From Bacillus sp. MM2020_4 (GTDB lineage Bacteria; Bacillota; Bacilli; Bacillales; Cytobacillaceae): 36,591 bases of DNA. The notes under the pieces were generated by a model, which was given only the letters and a program-made list of their open reading frames with translations, was not told the origin of the DNA and did no database searches. Each line of letters opens with the position of its first letter. Position 1 is the first letter of the stretch. Both the position numbers and the translations under genes were made by a program. The stretch covers positions 1 to 36,591 of the forward strand of contig NZ_JAANMZ010000044.1 of the NCBI RefSeq assembly GCF_011250555.1, given 5' to 3'. Shown here piece by piece: positions 1-11,050 of this stretch.

Positions 1-113
1 TCACCCGTCCGCCGCTAACCAATGGGAGCAAGCTCCCAAAGATTCGCTCGACTTGCATGTATTAGGCACGCCGCCAGCGTTCGTCCTGAGCCAGGATCAA
101 ACTCTCCAAGAAA
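1..113 (-). rRNA. 16S ribosomal RNA gene, 5' end only
   Basis: The reverse complement reads GGAGAGTTTGATCCTGG near 108-92, the universal 16S 5' region (primer 27F site), and continues through variable region V1 to the window edge. The mature 5' end is placed near 113 by alignment with the remembered B. subtilis 16S start. The gene lies downstream of gyrA and reads away from oriC, as rrnO does in B. subtilis. Only about 113 bases are present, which is too little for species identification. A small hairpin in the leader (about 147-168, arms CATTTC/GAAATG) may take part in precursor processing; that role is inferred. Confidence 0.96.
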
Positions 114-245
114 GTTGATTAGCTCATAAAATAAAACGTTGGCTTCATTTCATAAAAGAAATGAATCATTTATTGTTTGTTTACACGTCTTTGTTTGTTT
201 AGTTTTCAAAGGACAATTTCACAGTCACTCGTAAGCGACTTAATA

Positions 246-274
246 AATATATCACCTATGCTATTTAAAGTCAA
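246..274 (-). promoter_or_regulatory. rRNA operon promoter (sigma-A type)
   Basis: On the minus strand, a -35 TTGACT (274-269) and a -10 TATATT (251-246) are separated by 17 bases. An A/T-rich stretch lies immediately upstream (about 275-300) where an UP element would be. It sits between the gyrA terminator and the 16S gene. Only one good promoter is visible in this gap. Confidence 0.8.
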
Positions 275-324
275 CACGTTTTTTGTTTTTCTACTATAAT
301 TATCTTAAAAACCTTTTGTGATCA

Positions 325-361
325 AAATAAAAGAAGAAGCACACCAGGTATGCCTCTTCTT
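325..361 (-). terminator. gyrA intrinsic terminator
   Basis: Near-complementary arms at 331-345 and 347-361, with some G-U pairs, are followed on the minus strand by a T-rich tract (about 333-325). The hairpin lies directly after the gyrA stop and separates gyrBA from the rRNA promoter. Confidence 0.8.
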
Positions 362-366
362 GGTCA

Positions 367-2898
367 TTATTCTTCGGTCTCAGGAATGCTGCTATCTGGA
401 GTTCCATCTACGTTGATTTCTTCTCCTTCTATCACTTCGTTTTCCTGAATTTCTTCTTCTTCTTCTTCTTTTTCAACCTTTGCAACAGTTGCGACAAATT
501 CATTTTCGCTTTCTTTCATGCTAATCAGTTTGACACCTTGTGTGTTCCGGCCCATTTTTGAAATACCGGCGACATCAATCCGAATTAGAACACCACCAGT
601 CGTAATGAGCATTAAATCTTCCTCACCAGTGACAGCTCTCATCGAAACAAGGTCTCCATTTTTCTCCGTTACATGGCATGTCTTTATTCCTTTACCGCCG
701 CGTCCCTGAATGCGATATTCGGAGGCAGGTGTGCGTTTACCATAGCCATTCTTCGTTACAATTAAAACGTCACTTTCCTCTTCTAATACTTCCATGCCGA
801 CCACTTCATCATCATGGTCAAGTGTGATACCTTTAACCCCTGTTGCTGTTCGTCCCATTGACCTTACATCGGTCTCAGGGAAGTGAATCAACATACCTTT
901 TTTCGTACCAATAATCATATGCTTGCTGCCATCAGTGAGACGGACTGAGATTAATTCATCATCCTCACGTAAACTCAACGCGATGAGACCATTATTCCGA
1001 ATATTAGCAAACGAGGTTAACGGTGAACGTTTTGAAATACCCTGTTTGGTTGTAAAGAATAAGTACCAATCATCGACAAATTCTTCAACAGGTATAATAG
1101 CGTTAACCCATTCCCCTTTTTCAACTCCAAGGAGATTAATAATTGGGATTCCCTTCGCTGTACGGCTGTATTCTGGGATTTCATAGCCCTTTGCACGATA
1201 AACCTTCCCTTTATTCGTAAAGAAGAGAATCGTATCATGCGTCGATGTCGTGATTAAATGTTCGACGAAGTCATCCTCATTAGTCCCCATTCCTTGGATA
1301 CCGCGGCCGCCGCGGCGTTGTGCCCGGTAAGTGGAAACTGGCAGACGCTTAATGTACCCATTATGGGTTAAAGAAATTACAATATTCTCCCGAGGGATTA
1401 AGTCTTCATCTTCGATATTTTCAATTCCGCCAGTAACGATTTCGGTACGGCGCTTATCATTAAAACGTTCTTTTATTTCTAGTAATTCTTCACGGATAAT
1501 CTCAAGGATTTTCTCTTCATCAGCTAAAATTGCCTTTAATTCAGCAATTAGCTTCATGAGGTTTTGAAATTCATCCTCAATTTTCTCTCTTTCCAGTCCT
1601 GTTAAACGTTGCAAACGCATATCAAGAATGGCTTGTGCTTGTTTCTCAGATAGGCTAAACTGCGTCATTAAGCCTTCGCGGGCAATGTCTGTGGTCTGCG
1701 AGCTTCGAATAAGGGTAATGACAGCGTCTAAATTATCAAGAGCAATTCGCAAGCCCTCTAAAATATGGGCGCGTGCTTCCGCTTTCCGCAATTCAAACTC
1801 TGTTCTACGGCGAATGACTACTTGTTGATGATCTAAATAATGGACTAGACATTGTTTTAGATTCAATACCTTTGGATGGCCATTTACAAGTGCTAATGTG
1901 TTGACTCCGAAGCTGCTTTGCAGTGCCGTTTGTTTGTATAAGTTATTTAAAAGGACATTGGCATTCGCATCTTTACGAACCTCAATAACAATTCGCATTC
2001 CTTTACGATCTGACTCATCCCTTAGGTCTGTGATGCCCTCGATTTTCTTATCACGGGCTAATTCAGCAATCTTTTCAACTAATCTCGCCTTATTCACTTG
2101 ATAAGGCAGTTCATTCACAATAATGACTTCTTTACCATTTGACTTTTGTTCAATTACTACTTTTGCACGAAGAGTAATCGATCCCCTGCCTGTTTCATAT
2201 GCTTTGCGAATACCACTGCGGCCAAGGATTAGGCCTCCTGTTGGGAAGTCCGGGCCAGGAATAATTTCCATTAACTCCGGAATTGTAATCTCAGGGTCAT
2301 GGGTAATAGCTAAAACTCCATCAATAACCTCGCCAAGCTGGTGCGGCGGAATATTTGTTGCCATTCCAACGGCAATGCCAGTTGTTCCGTTCACTAATAG
2401 ATTAGGGAATCGTGCCGGCAAAACGACAGGTTCTCTTTCTTCGCCATCATAGTTGTCTTGATAATCAATTGTATCTTTGTTTAAATCCCTTAATAATTCC
2501 ATTGAGATTTTTGACATTCTTGATTCTGTATAACGCATGGCTGCTGCAGAGTCACCATCTACAGAGCCAAAATTCCCATGACCATCTACAAGCATATACC
2601 TGTAGTTGAAATCCTGAGCCATCCGAACCATTGTTTCATACACTGCCGAATCACCGTGCGGGTGATATTTACCAATTACATCCCCAACGATACGGGCAGA
2701 CTTTTTATAGGGTTTATCCGCATGAATTCCAAGGTCATGCATAGCGTATAAAATACGGCGATGAACCGGTTTTAGGCCATCACGAACATCTGGAAGGGCA
2801 CGGGAAACGATAACACTCATCGCATAGTCAAGAAACGATGAACGCATCTCTTGGCTGATATTAATCTCTTTTATTTGAGAATTAGGTGTTTCAGACAT
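367..2898 (-). CDS. gyrA: DNA gyrase subunit A
   Basis: This is the breakage-reunion subunit of DNA gyrase, which with GyrB introduces negative supercoils using ATP in the cytoplasm. The 843-residue product has the catalytic tyrosine at Y123 (AAMRYTE). Its quinolone-determining region reads [10 protein letters not shown], with S84 and E88 in their usual susceptible state. The GyrA box QRRGGRG, needed for DNA wrapping, is at about 527-533 and starts the C-terminal beta-pinwheel. The protein ends in a very acidic tail of glutamate runs, as in other Bacillus GyrA proteins. The ATG at 2898 has a strong GGAGG-type ribosome-binding site. It follows gyrB by 25 bases, so the two are probably co-transcribed. 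Confidence 0.99.
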   Translation of the reverse strand: MSETPNSQIKEINISQEMRSSFLDYAMSVIVSRALPDVRDGLKPVHRRILYAMHDLGIHADKPYKKSARIVGDVIGKYHPHGDSAVYETMVRMAQDFNYRYMLVDGHGNFGSVDGDSAAAMRYTESRMSKISMELLRDLNKDTIDYQDNYDGEEREPVVLPARFPNLLVNGTTGIAVGMATNIPPHQLGEVIDGVLAITHDPEITIPELMEIIPGPDFPTGGLILGRSGIRKAYETGRGSITLRAKVVIEQKSNGKEVIIVNELPYQVNKARLVEKIAELARDKKIEGITDLRDESDRKGMRIVIEVRKDANANVLLNNLYKQTALQSSFGVNTLALVNGHPKVLNLKQCLVHYLDHQQVVIRRRTEFELRKAEARAHILEGLRIALDNLDAVITLIRSSQTTDIAREGLMTQFSLSEKQAQAILDMRLQRLTGLEREKIEDEFQNLMKLIAELKAILADEEKILEIIREELLEIKERFNDKRRTEIVTGGIENIEDEDLIPRENIVISLTHNGYIKRLPVSTYRAQRRGGRGIQGMGTNEDDFVEHLITTSTHDTILFFTNKGKVYRAKGYEIPEYSRTAKGIPIINLLGVEKGEWVNAIIPVEEFVDDWYLFFTTKQGISKRSPLTSFANIRNNGLIALSLREDDELISVRLTDGSKHMIIGTKKGMLIHFPETDVRSMGRTATGVKGITLDHDDEVVGMEVLEEESDVLIVTKNGYGKRTPASEYRIQGRGGKGIKTCHVTEKNGDLVSMRAVTGEEDLMLITTGGVLIRIDVAGISKMGRNTQGVKLISMKESENEFVATVAKVEKEEEEEEIQENEVIEGEEINVDGTPDSSIPETEE

Positions 2899-2923
2899 TC
2901 TGACTACCTCCCTCCGAAAAGTT

Positions 2924-4858
<1,935 letters not shown>

Positions 4859-4909
4859 TCACCGCACCTTCTGATAAAAAATAGCTCAATATTTTAGTTT
4901 TAAAAAGTA

Positions 4910-5161
4910 TTATATAAATTCGTGTATATTCATTTGGTTTGAACGTTTTTTTAATGTTCCAGAAGCAATAGGGGATAAGTAAATTTTGTCATATGTAATA
5001 ATGACTGATTTAAAGGGGTTTTTGGACAAGTTAATTAATCTGTCTTTATGGTGCGTTAAGAATTCTTCAATCAACGGAGAATGATTCGCACTCTCTTTGT
5101 CTAGTATTGAAATAATATCCTTCGCCCTTATATTAAGATCTTCCCCGATGTGAATATACAT
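4910..5161 (-). CDS. remB: Extracellular matrix regulatory protein RemB (YaaB, DUF370)
   Basis: A small 83-residue protein of the RemA/RemB (DUF370) family. It starts MYIHIGED and contains the conserved segment ending SGTLKKR. In B. subtilis the paralogue RemA is a DNA-binding activator of biofilm matrix and osmoprotection genes, and RemB (YaaB) is encoded between recF and gyrB, exactly as here. The specific role of RemB is less well defined. The ATG at 5161 follows the recF stop by eight bases, with GAGGTGA as ribosome-binding site. This indicates tight coupling within the recF-remB-gyrBA block. No regulatory site of its own was seen. Confidence 0.93.
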   Translation of the reverse strand: MYIHIGEDLNIRAKDIISILDKESANHSPLIEEFLTHHKDRLINLSKNPFKSVIITYDKIYLSPIASGTLKKRSNQMNIHEFI

Positions 5162-5169
5162 GGTTCACC

Positions 5170-6288
5170 TCAATTAACCTTGTTCATAGTACCGGAATCG
5201 ACAAAAAACGTCGCTGCTTCCTTCAGGGTTTGATGGTCAATCCCCTCCACGCTTGTGGTAGTGACAAACGTTTGAACTTTCCCTTGTATGGTATTGAGTA
5301 AATGGGATTGTCGGTAATCATCCAATTCTGATAAAACATCATCAAGAAGTAAAATGGGATACTCGCCAATTTCATTATAAATCAATTCAATCTCAGCAAG
5401 CTTGACTGAAAGGGCAGTGGTACGCTGCTGTCCCTGTGAACCAAAGGTTTGAACATCCCTGCCGTTGACAAAAAACAATAAGTCATCACGATGGGGGCCG
5501 AACAAGGTTGTGCCACGTTCAATTTCCCTCGTTCTGACCTTGGTAAACTTTTCTTCAAAGCTTGCTATCATCTTCGACAAATCTTGTTCTTCTAATACCT
5601 CTACAGATGGTTTATAGGTGATTTCAAGCGTTTCTAAACCCCTAGATATCCCTTGATGAATCGGTATGGCCCATTTCTCAAGCAACTGAAGGAATTCAAA
5701 ACGTTTTTTGACAATTTTCACGGCCATCTGAATAAACTGCTCCGTTAAAACCTCAAGCATCGTTTGATCCGTTTGTTTTTTTATCTGCAGCATTTTTAAA
5801 TAATGATTACGTTGTTGCAGTATTTTTTGATATTGGCTCATATCATGTAAATAAACGGGCGATACCTGCCCGATTTCCATATCGATAAAACGTCTGCGCA
5901 CCTGTGGGCTTCCCTTCACAATGTTAAGGTCCTCCGGGGCAAACATGACCACGTTCATATTTCCAACATATTGACTCAATTTTTGCTGTTCAATATGATT
6001 ACATTTTGCTCGTTTTCCCTTTTTTGAAATGACTAATTCCAAGGGCAAGGAGCTATGCTGTTTTTGAACCCTGCCTTCTATTTTAGCATACTCATGGTCC
6101 CAGCGTATAAGTTCTTTATCATTAGAAGTTCGATGCGATTTAGCCAAGGCCAAAACGTAAATAGACTCCATAATATTCGTTTTCCCTTGGGCATTTTCGC
6201 CTAAGATAACATTCACTTTATTTTCAAATTGGACGAATAGCTCTTCGTAATTTCGGTAATTTTTCAATGCTAACTTTTCAATATACAT
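5170..6288 (-). CDS. recF: DNA replication and repair protein RecF
   Basis: RecF is an SMC-like ATPase that, with RecO and RecR, loads RecA at single-strand gaps covered by SSB. The 372-residue product has the Walker A motif GENAQGKT at residues 30-37 and the C-terminal ABC-type signature region [11 protein letters not shown], followed by the D-loop area. Length and gene position (between yaaA and remB) are typical for Bacillus. The ATG at 6288 has AAAGGA as ribosome-binding site at normal spacing. The yaaA stop is 17 bases upstream, so the genes are probably one transcript. Confidence 0.98.
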   Translation of the reverse strand: MYIEKLALKNYRNYEELFVQFENKVNVILGENAQGKTNIMESIYVLALAKSHRTSNDKELIRWDHEYAKIEGRVQKQHSSLPLELVISKKGKRAKCNHIEQQKLSQYVGNMNVVMFAPEDLNIVKGSPQVRRRFIDMEIGQVSPVYLHDMSQYQKILQQRNHYLKMLQIKKQTDQTMLEVLTEQFIQMAVKIVKKRFEFLQLLEKWAIPIHQGISRGLETLEITYKPSVEVLEEQDLSKMIASFEEKFTKVRTREIERGTTLFGPHRDDLLFFVNGRDVQTFGSQGQQRTTALSVKLAEIELIYNEIGEYPILLLDDVLSELDDYRQSHLLNTIQGKVQTFVTTTSVEGIDHQTLKEAATFFVDSGTMNKVN

Positions 6289-6305
6289 AGCAACATATCC
6301 TTTAG

Positions 6306-6521
6306 CTAGTCGGTTATCATAAATTCCCCGAAGCCAGCAATTTGGATTTTGTCACCGGCACGAAGTTTTCTTCCTCTTCTTTGGTCCTGCTCACCATTAA
6401 TAAAAATGGCATGTTCGCTTAAAAACCATTTGGCCATCCCACCTGTTTGAATCACGTCAGCCAGTTTTAAAAATTGACCTAATGTAATAAATTCAGTGTC
6501 TAGCTTTACTTTCTCAGGCAC
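6306..6521 (-). CDS. yaaA: S4-domain RNA-binding protein YaaA (RlbA)
   Basis: A 71-residue protein made essentially of one S4 RNA-binding fold, with [19 protein letters not shown] near the start and [10 protein letters not shown] after it. YaaA-type proteins are conserved between dnaN and recF in Firmicutes and have been linked to the ribosome. The molecular role is not settled. The frame stays open upstream to an ATT at 6554 and an ATG at 6536. I chose the GTG at 6521 because the ribosome-binding site AGGGTGA lies just before it. The resulting N-terminus also has the same length as the 71-residue B. subtilis protein. Predicted first gene of the yaaA-recF-remB-gyrB-gyrA run. Confidence 0.92.
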   Translation of the reverse strand: MPEKVKLDTEFITLGQFLKLADVIQTGGMAKWFLSEHAIFINGEQDQRRGRKLRAGDKIQIAGFGEFMITD

Positions 6522-6560
6522 AATCGTCACCCTCATTTCTAAAAATGGTCCCAATACTTT

Positions 6561-6589
6561 ATTTTACTAAAAAAAGCAGTAAGTTACAA
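6561..6589 (-). promoter_or_regulatory. Predicted promoter for yaaA-recF-remB-gyrBA
   Basis: On the minus strand TTGTAA (6589-6584) and TAAAAT (6566-6561) are 17 bases apart, placed between the dnaN terminator and yaaA. This would start transcription near 6554, just ahead of the GTG chosen for yaaA, and supports the short form of that gene. Confidence 0.55.
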
Positions 6590-6618
6590 AGAAAACCGGT
6601 AAGAATTATTAAAACATC

Positions 6619-6643
6619 GAAAAAACCGCCAAAAGAATGGCGG
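6619..6643 (-). terminator. dnaN intrinsic terminator
   Basis: Arms CCGCCA (6626-6631) and TGGCGG (6638-6643) form a GC-rich hairpin. It is followed on the minus strand by six T residues (6625-6620). It lies 22 bases after the dnaN stop. Confidence 0.8.
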
Positions 6644-6664
6644 CGTATTTAAGTGGATTACTAT

Positions 6665-7801
6665 TTAATAAGTTCTTACTGGCAATATTAACTGTAAAAT
6701 AGTTTCATCATGCAGGGGACGTAGTAAGAATGGACGCATCGCGCCAGTAAAACTCACTTTAATATCTGTCCCTTCCAGCGCCTTTAGGGCATCCATCATA
6801 TATTTCGCACTAAAGGATATCTTTACATCTTCTCCATCAATCGAACTACTTTGTATTTCCTCTACTACCTTTCCAATCTCAGGTGTATTGGAGGAAATTT
6901 CAATGACCCCACCCTCAATGATGGAAAATTTAACAACATTATTGCGCCCTTCCCGCGCCAGCAAGGAAGCACGGTCGATAGCTTGGAGGAATTCCTTCGT
7001 ATTGACAGTTACATCGGTTTTACTTTCATTTGGAATTAATTTAGATGTATCAGGATAATTTCCCTCTAACAATCTTGAGAAAAATAATAAATGCTTTGCT
7101 TTAAATAAAATTTGATTTTCCGTGATCACAATATCAATTAATTCATTGGAATCATCAATAATTTTATTTAACTCATTCAAGCTTTTTCCTGGAATAACAA
7201 CATTGTACATTTCGTTATTTTCCGTTTCAATTTTGGCCTTCCTTAGTGCAAGCCGATGGCTATCTGTTGCAATACAGGTTAGCTCCCCGTTCTCAATCTT
7301 CCAGTTTACACCTGTCAAGATCGGGCGTGTTTCTGAGGTGGACACTGCGAAATGTGTTTGACGAATCATTGCTTTTAATAGATCTGTTGCAATGTGAAAT
7401 TTATTATTTTCCTCTATTTGCGGCAGGTGAGGGTACTCCTCGGCATCAAGGCCATTTAAATTAAACTCTGATTTCCCAGAGCGAATGACGGTTTGAAGAG
7501 AACCGAGAACTTCCATTTCAACCGAATCAGTAGGGAGCTTTTTGACAATTTCGCTGAAAAACTTCGCTTGCAGGACAATTGCTCCCGGTTGCTTGATTTC
7601 AACAATCTCATCTCCTGCTTCCTCCATTGGAATAAACGATTCAATGGAAATATCAGAGTCGCTTCCGGTTAAGGTAACTCCCTCTGCACTGGCAACAATT
7701 TTGATCCCCGTTAAGATAGGTATCGTTGTTCTTGATGTAATGGCCTTCATAACATCGTTCACACCTTGAACAAGACGATCGCGTTGAATGATAAATTTCA
7801 T
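6665..7801 (-). CDS. dnaN: DNA polymerase III sliding clamp (beta subunit)
   Basis: DnaN forms the ring-shaped dimer that tethers DNA polymerase and many other replication and repair proteins to DNA. The product of 378 residues equals the B. subtilis length. It carries characteristic segments such as SETRPILTGVNW and ends in the usual LILPVRTY. The frame extends 15 codons further upstream, but the ATG at 7801 is preceded by GGGAGG at proper distance and matches the family N-terminus MKFIIQRDRL. A dead-end out-of-frame ATG-CGA-TGA overlaps the start. It lies downstream of dnaA across the oriC unwinding region, the standard dnaA-dnaN arrangement. Confidence 0.99.
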   Translation of the reverse strand: MKFIIQRDRLVQGVNDVMKAITSRTTIPILTGIKIVASAEGVTLTGSDSDISIESFIPMEEAGDEIVEIKQPGAIVLQAKFFSEIVKKLPTDSVEMEVLGSLQTVIRSGKSEFNLNGLDAEEYPHLPQIEENNKFHIATDLLKAMIRQTHFAVSTSETRPILTGVNWKIENGELTCIATDSHRLALRKAKIETENNEMYNVVIPGKSLNELNKIIDDSNELIDIVITENQILFKAKHLLFFSRLLEGNYPDTSKLIPNESKTDVTVNTKEFLQAIDRASLLAREGRNNVVKFSIIEGGVIEISSNTPEIGKVVEEIQSSSIDGEDVKISFSAKYMMDALKALEGTDIKVSFTGAMRPFLLRPLHDETILQLILPVRTY

Positions 7802-8100
7802 CGCATTATTTCCTCCCTTTGATGCATATTTTTTTAGCAGTAACATATAATATTATTTTTTAAAAAAATAGTAGAAGTACTAGTAGGGCCTGTTAGTATG
7901 TGGATAACCCTGATTTTCAATAGAAACACAGCCTATCCACATGTGGACAGACTGTGTACAGAATGGTAGAAGTTATTCACAATTTTAACATCAAAAAGGT
8001 GGTGTGAGCAGAGCTAAACCTGCCATTACAAATAGATAATCTTATCCATAGCCATTAAACGTGCAATGGCTAGACAAATGCGGCGCTCCGCCCCTTTTCC
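7802..8100. other. oriC: oriC, dnaA-dnaN intergenic part (unwinding region and DnaA boxes)
   Basis: The gap between dnaN and dnaA holds a perfect DnaA box TGTGGATAA at 7899-7907. It also holds the variant boxes CTATCCACA (7933-7941), TGTGGACAG (7942-7950), TTATTCACA (7973-7981) and TTATCCATA (8042-8050). The AT-rich stretch at about 7820-7868 next to dnaN matches the position of the B. subtilis DNA unwinding element. The order box, GC-rich spacer, trio repeats, AT-rich tract is the same as in B. subtilis. The replication origin therefore almost certainly fires here. Confidence 0.93.
7869..7886 (+). other. DnaA-trio array of the origin unwinding element
   Basis: Six trinucleotides TAG-TAG-AAG-TAC-TAG-TAG run from 7869 to 7886, between the GC-rich GGGCC at 7887-7890 (adjacent to the 7899-7907 DnaA box) and the AT-rich unwinding tract. 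In B. subtilis repeats of this type guide a DnaA filament onto one DNA strand to open the origin. One unit (TAC, 7878-7880) departs from the pattern. Confidence 0.8.
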
Positions 8101-9447
8101 TTAAACCTTTAATATTTCATGCAGTTCCTTCATCTGCTTTTGCAGGGTTGAATCAGTTTGCAGCAGTTTAGAAATCTTTTCATGTGCATGAATAACGGTT
8201 GTATGATCACGTCCACCGAACTCCTCACCTATTTTGGGCAAAGAATAGTCGGTTAATTCACGTGATAAATACATCGCAATTTGCCGCGGAAAGGCAACCG
8301 ATTTTGTCCGCTTTTTGGCCTTGAAGTCCTCAAGCTTAATACTAAAATGTTCCCCGACAGTCTTTTGAATTTCTAAGATCGTAATAACTTTTGGCTTTGA
8401 ACTTGGAATAATATCCTTCAAGGCCTCAGCAGCAAGATCTGCATTAATATCTTTATTAATTAACGAAGAGTAGGCGACCACGCGGATCAACGCACCTTCA
8501 AGTTCACGAATGTTCGAATCAATTTGGTTAGCAATATAAAGCATTACCTCATTCGGTATATCTAACCCTTCCGCCTTGGCCTTTTTGCGGAGGATCGCGA
8601 TTCTTGTTTCTAAATCTGGCGGGGTAATATCAGTAATTAGTCCCCATTCAAAGCGTGACCTGAGCCTGTCTTCCAGTGTAGGAATTTCCCGTGGAGGTCG
8701 GTCACTAGAGATAATAATTTGTTTGCTTTCTTCATGAAGTGCATTAAAAGTATGAAAAAATTCCTCTTGAGTTGATTCTTTTCCAGCTAAAAACTGAATA
8801 TCATCAATGAGTAGGATATCGACATTTCGATATTTATTGCGGAAATTCTCCGCCTTGTTGTCACGAATTGAGTTAATAAACTCATTGGTAAATTTTTCAG
8901 ATGATAAATAGACAACTTTTGCCCCTGGGTTATGATCCAAAACATAATGGCCGATGGCGTGCATTAAGTGAGTCTTCCCCAATCCTACACCACCGTATAT
9001 AAATAAAGGATTGTAAGCTTTAGCCGGTGCTTCCGCTACTGCAAGTGATGCAGCATGGGCAAATCGGTTGCCTGAACCAATAACGAACGTATCAAATGTA
9101 TACTTTTGATTTAGGATACCTTGCGGGAAATCCCCGTGGTCATCATCTTTTTTTATCCTTTTGGGCGGCAGCTGCAGCTCATTTTCGGCTTCTTTTTGAT
9201 TTTGCGGAATAATAAATTTTACAGATAGCTCTTCCCCGGTGATTTCATATAGAATCCCGGAGATTAACTGAGAATAACGTTCTTCCAGCCAATCACGTGC
9301 AAATTCATTCGGTGCCGTGATCACAAGCAGGTCGCCTTGAAGGGAGTGGGCTTTTGTGGATTTAAGCCATGTATCAAAGCTAGGCTTACTTATCTTTTTC
9401 TCAATATTGGCTAGCGCTGCATTCCAAAGATCCGCAATATTTTCCAA
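8101..9447 (-). CDS. dnaA: Chromosomal replication initiator DnaA
   Basis: DnaA is the AAA+ initiator that binds 9-bp boxes and melts oriC; it also acts as a transcription factor. The 448 residues hold an N-terminal interaction domain (about 1-80), a linker (about 81-110), an AAA+ domain with Walker A GGVGLGKT at 152-159 and Walker B LLIDDIQF, and the C-terminal helix-turn-helix with the DnaA signature [11 protein letters not shown] at 411-421. Translation starts at TTG (9447), also used by B. subtilis dnaA, with the strong site AAGGAGG upstream. DnaA boxes flank the gene on both sides, which suggests autoregulation. I could not identify a convincing sigma-A promoter upstream. Confidence 0.99.
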   Translation of the reverse strand: MENIADLWNAALANIEKKISKPSFDTWLKSTKAHSLQGDLLVITAPNEFARDWLEERYSQLISGILYEITGEELSVKFIIPQNQKEAENELQLPPKRIKKDDDHGDFPQGILNQKYTFDTFVIGSGNRFAHAASLAVAEAPAKAYNPLFIYGGVGLGKTHLMHAIGHYVLDHNPGAKVVYLSSEKFTNEFINSIRDNKAENFRNKYRNVDILLIDDIQFLAGKESTQEEFFHTFNALHEESKQIIISSDRPPREIPTLEDRLRSRFEWGLITDITPPDLETRIAILRKKAKAEGLDIPNEVMLYIANQIDSNIRELEGALIRVVAYSSLINKDINADLAAEALKDIIPSSKPKVITILEIQKTVGEHFSIKLEDFKAKKRTKSVAFPRQIAMYLSRELTDYSLPKIGEEFGGRDHTTVIHAHEKISKLLQTDSTLQKQMKELHEILKV

Positions 9448-9971
9448 CTACTATCCCTCCTTTTTGTTCGTTTGGACAAATTATTTATCTAAACTAGCAC
9501 TCGCATTATTTATTGTCTAACCCCAAAAAAATGTTGTCTTCATGAAGTAGTCTCTGCAATTAGATTACCTATTCGACTTAAGTTCCGTGAAAAAATAAGA
9601 TTTATACTACCAGTACAACCTATTAATTTATAAATATACGAAACAGTGGTTGTGGAAAACATATAATAAGGAAATAATGTGGAGTTTCGACAATATCCAC
9701 CTCTTGTGGACAAGTTTCTACAGTGTCCTTGAATAAACTATCCACACGTTATCCACAAATTGTGGATAACGTATTATTCGGGATGTAGTTATTAAGAGTG
9801 AAAACACAAATATAATATCAAATAATTGCTTAATACGCAATGCCTTTTAATCGTTTATCCACAACAACAGCATTGTGTGTATAGTAATTGTCCACAGGTA
9901 AATAACTTGTGCAAAACCTGTCAATATCTTGTGTGGATAATAGAAAAAGTGTCGAATTTTTATCCACAGAT

Positions 9972-10030
9972 AGAAAAGCGCAAGTGCCCTGGTCAGCGGC
10001 GTATGGCCTGGAGCTAGACAATTCTCAAAG
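9972..10030 (-). repeat. Dispersed hairpin repeat, short form (copy A)
   Basis: Read on the minus strand it has the family's ends: GAGAATTGTCTAGCTCCAGG at one side and GCGCTTTTC at the other, with CCATACGCCG between. The same ends recur at 10365-10527, 19899-19942, 24860-24896 and 31098-31137. This copy begins three bases after the outermost DnaA box of oriC. Confidence 0.75.
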
Positions 10031-10114
10031 TTGAAGGTTATTTATAGAATTTCTGGAAATGCCCTAAATCATGTTCGAAAAAAATTGGAAAAGGAAACAA
10101 TATGAGAAGAGGAG

Positions 10115-10144
10115 TTGACAATATTATACTCACGTCTTTATAAT
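10115..10144 (+). promoter_or_regulatory. rpmH promoter
   Basis: Consensus TTGACA (10115-10120) and TATAAT (10139-10144) are separated by 18 bases, about 55 bases before the rpmH start. Both hexamers are perfect sigma-A matches, fitting a strongly expressed ribosomal protein gene. Confidence 0.88.
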
Positions 10145-10199
10145 AGTTAAGACTGTCTGATTAAATTTAAACAGCTATTCCTCAGGGAGGTGTCATATA

Positions 10200-10334
10200 A
10201 TGAAAAGAACATATCAACCAAATAAACGTAAACACAGTAAAGTTCACGGTTTCCGCAGTCGTATGAGCTCAGCAAACGGACGTAAGGTCCTAGCTCGTCG
10301 TCGTCTAAAGGGAAGAAAAGTATTATCAGCATAG
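10200..10334 (+). CDS. rpmH: Ribosomal protein L34 (bL34)
   Basis: A 44-residue, strongly basic protein beginning [12 protein letters not shown] and ending GRKVLSA, the invariant pattern of bacterial L34 in the large ribosomal subunit. It is too short for a long-ORF filter but unmistakable. The ATG at 10200 has the ribosome-binding site GGGAGGTG upstream. It is divergent from dnaA across oriC and precedes rnpA, the universal order. A terminator-like hairpin overlaps its stop codon, so only part of the transcription may continue into rnpA. Confidence 0.98.
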   Translation: MKRTYQPNKRKHSKVHGFRSRMSSANGRKVLARRRLKGRKVLSA

Positions 10335-10361
10335 ACCACTGAAGCGTCAGTGGTCTTTTTT
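10334..10361 (+). terminator. Terminator or attenuator after rpmH
   Basis: Arms GACCACTGA (10334-10342) and TCAGTGGTC (10347-10355) form a perfect nine-pair stem followed by a T run (10356-10361). Because rnpA has no obvious own promoter, this may attenuate rather than end transcription; that is inference. Confidence 0.85.
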
Positions 10362-10364
10362 GTA

Positions 10365-10527
10365 AGAAAAGCGGAAGGCACCCGCCTATCGGCGTATGGA
10401 CTGGAGCGCTTCGACTGAGATAAAGGAAACACGGAGAGCGCAAGCGCATCCGTGCTTGACTTATCGTAGGGAGAAGCGCGAAGTACACTAGCCGATGGTG
10501 CCTGTAGCTGGACAATTCTCAAAGTCA
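10365..10527 (-). repeat. Dispersed hairpin repeat, long form (copy B)
   Basis: Nested complementary arms are visible: outer AGGCACC (10376-10382) with GGTGCCT (10497-10503), middle GATAA (10419-10423) with TTATC (10461-10465), and inner CACGGA (10430-10435) with TCCGTG (10449-10454). One end (GAGAATTGTCCAGCT on the minus strand) and the other (CGCTTTTC) match the other copies. It separates rpmH from rnpA. Confidence 0.75.
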
Positions 10528-10553
10528 CAAACAAAGTTTAAAGGAGTTTTTTT

Positions 10554-10898
10554 ATGAAAAAAGAATTCCGAATTAAAAAGAATAAAGAATTCCAGGTTGC
10601 CTTTCAGAAGGGTCAATCATTCGCCAATCGCCAATTTGTGGTCTATTCATTGAAAAAAGAGGGACAAGGCTTTTTTCGGATAGGTCTGTCTGTGAGCAAA
10701 AAGATTGGGAATGCTGTTACCAGAAATAGAATTAAGCGCTATGTGCGTCAATCTATTCATGAATTGCATGATCAGGTCTTACAGGAGAATGATTACGTGA
10801 TTATCGCAAGGAAGCCGACGGCGGAGATGGACTTTTTCGAGGTGAAAAAGAGTTTAACTCATGTCCTTAAGGTTGGAAAAGTACTAAAGAGAAACTAA
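10554..10898 (+). CDS. rnpA: Ribonuclease P protein component
   Basis: RnpA is the protein cofactor of RNase P, which removes the 5' leader of precursor tRNAs together with the catalytic RNA. The 114 residues are basic and contain the conserved RNR motif [10 protein letters not shown] at 53-62 and the central-cleft aromatic residues of the family. The ATG at 10554 has AAGGAG eight bases before it. The gene follows rpmH as in nearly all bacteria, but here the two are about 220 bases apart because a dispersed repeat lies between them. Confidence 0.98.
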   Translation: MKKEFRIKKNKEFQVAFQKGQSFANRQFVVYSLKKEGQGFFRIGLSVSKKIGNAVTRNRIKRYVRQSIHELHDQVLQENDYVIIARKPTAEMDFFEVKKSLTHVLKVGKVLKRN

Positions 10899-11050
10899 CT
10901 TTGCTAAATTAGTCATTATATAGCTGTTGTCGTGAAGACAATTGATTGGAAAAAGTGATAAACTAATTTTTAGATAATGTAAAAGGAAATTACTACATAA
11001 GGTTTAGATCCGCACTTTTTATTCTACATTTGGTAAGGGGGAATAAGTGG

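Larger units (their letters stand above)
9448..10199. other. oriC: oriC, dnaA-rpmH intergenic part with clustered DnaA boxes
   Basis: This 752-base gap contains five perfect DnaA boxes: 9749-9757, 9761-9769, 9855-9863, 9932-9940 and 9960-9968. Single-mismatch boxes lie at 9651-9659, 9705-9713, 9738-9746 and 9888-9896. The pair at 9749-9769 is inverted, three bases apart. This corresponds to the upstream (incA/incB-like) half of the bipartite Bacillus origin. The remainder holds a dispersed repeat (9972-10030) and the rpmH promoter. No reading frame here is credible. Confidence 0.92.

Noticed and set aside
9448..9650. dnaA promoter
   Set aside because: Several partial hexamer pairs can be drawn on the minus strand, but none has both acceptable sequence and 16-18-base spacing; no call made.
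9826..10021. Short reading frames in oriC on both strands
   Set aside because: They consist of DnaA boxes and repeat sequence read as protein; no ribosome-binding site.
10147..10534. Minus-strand reading frames opposite rpmH and the adjacent repeat
   Set aside because: They overlap the certain rpmH gene, its promoter side and a structured repeat; no family resemblance or start signal.
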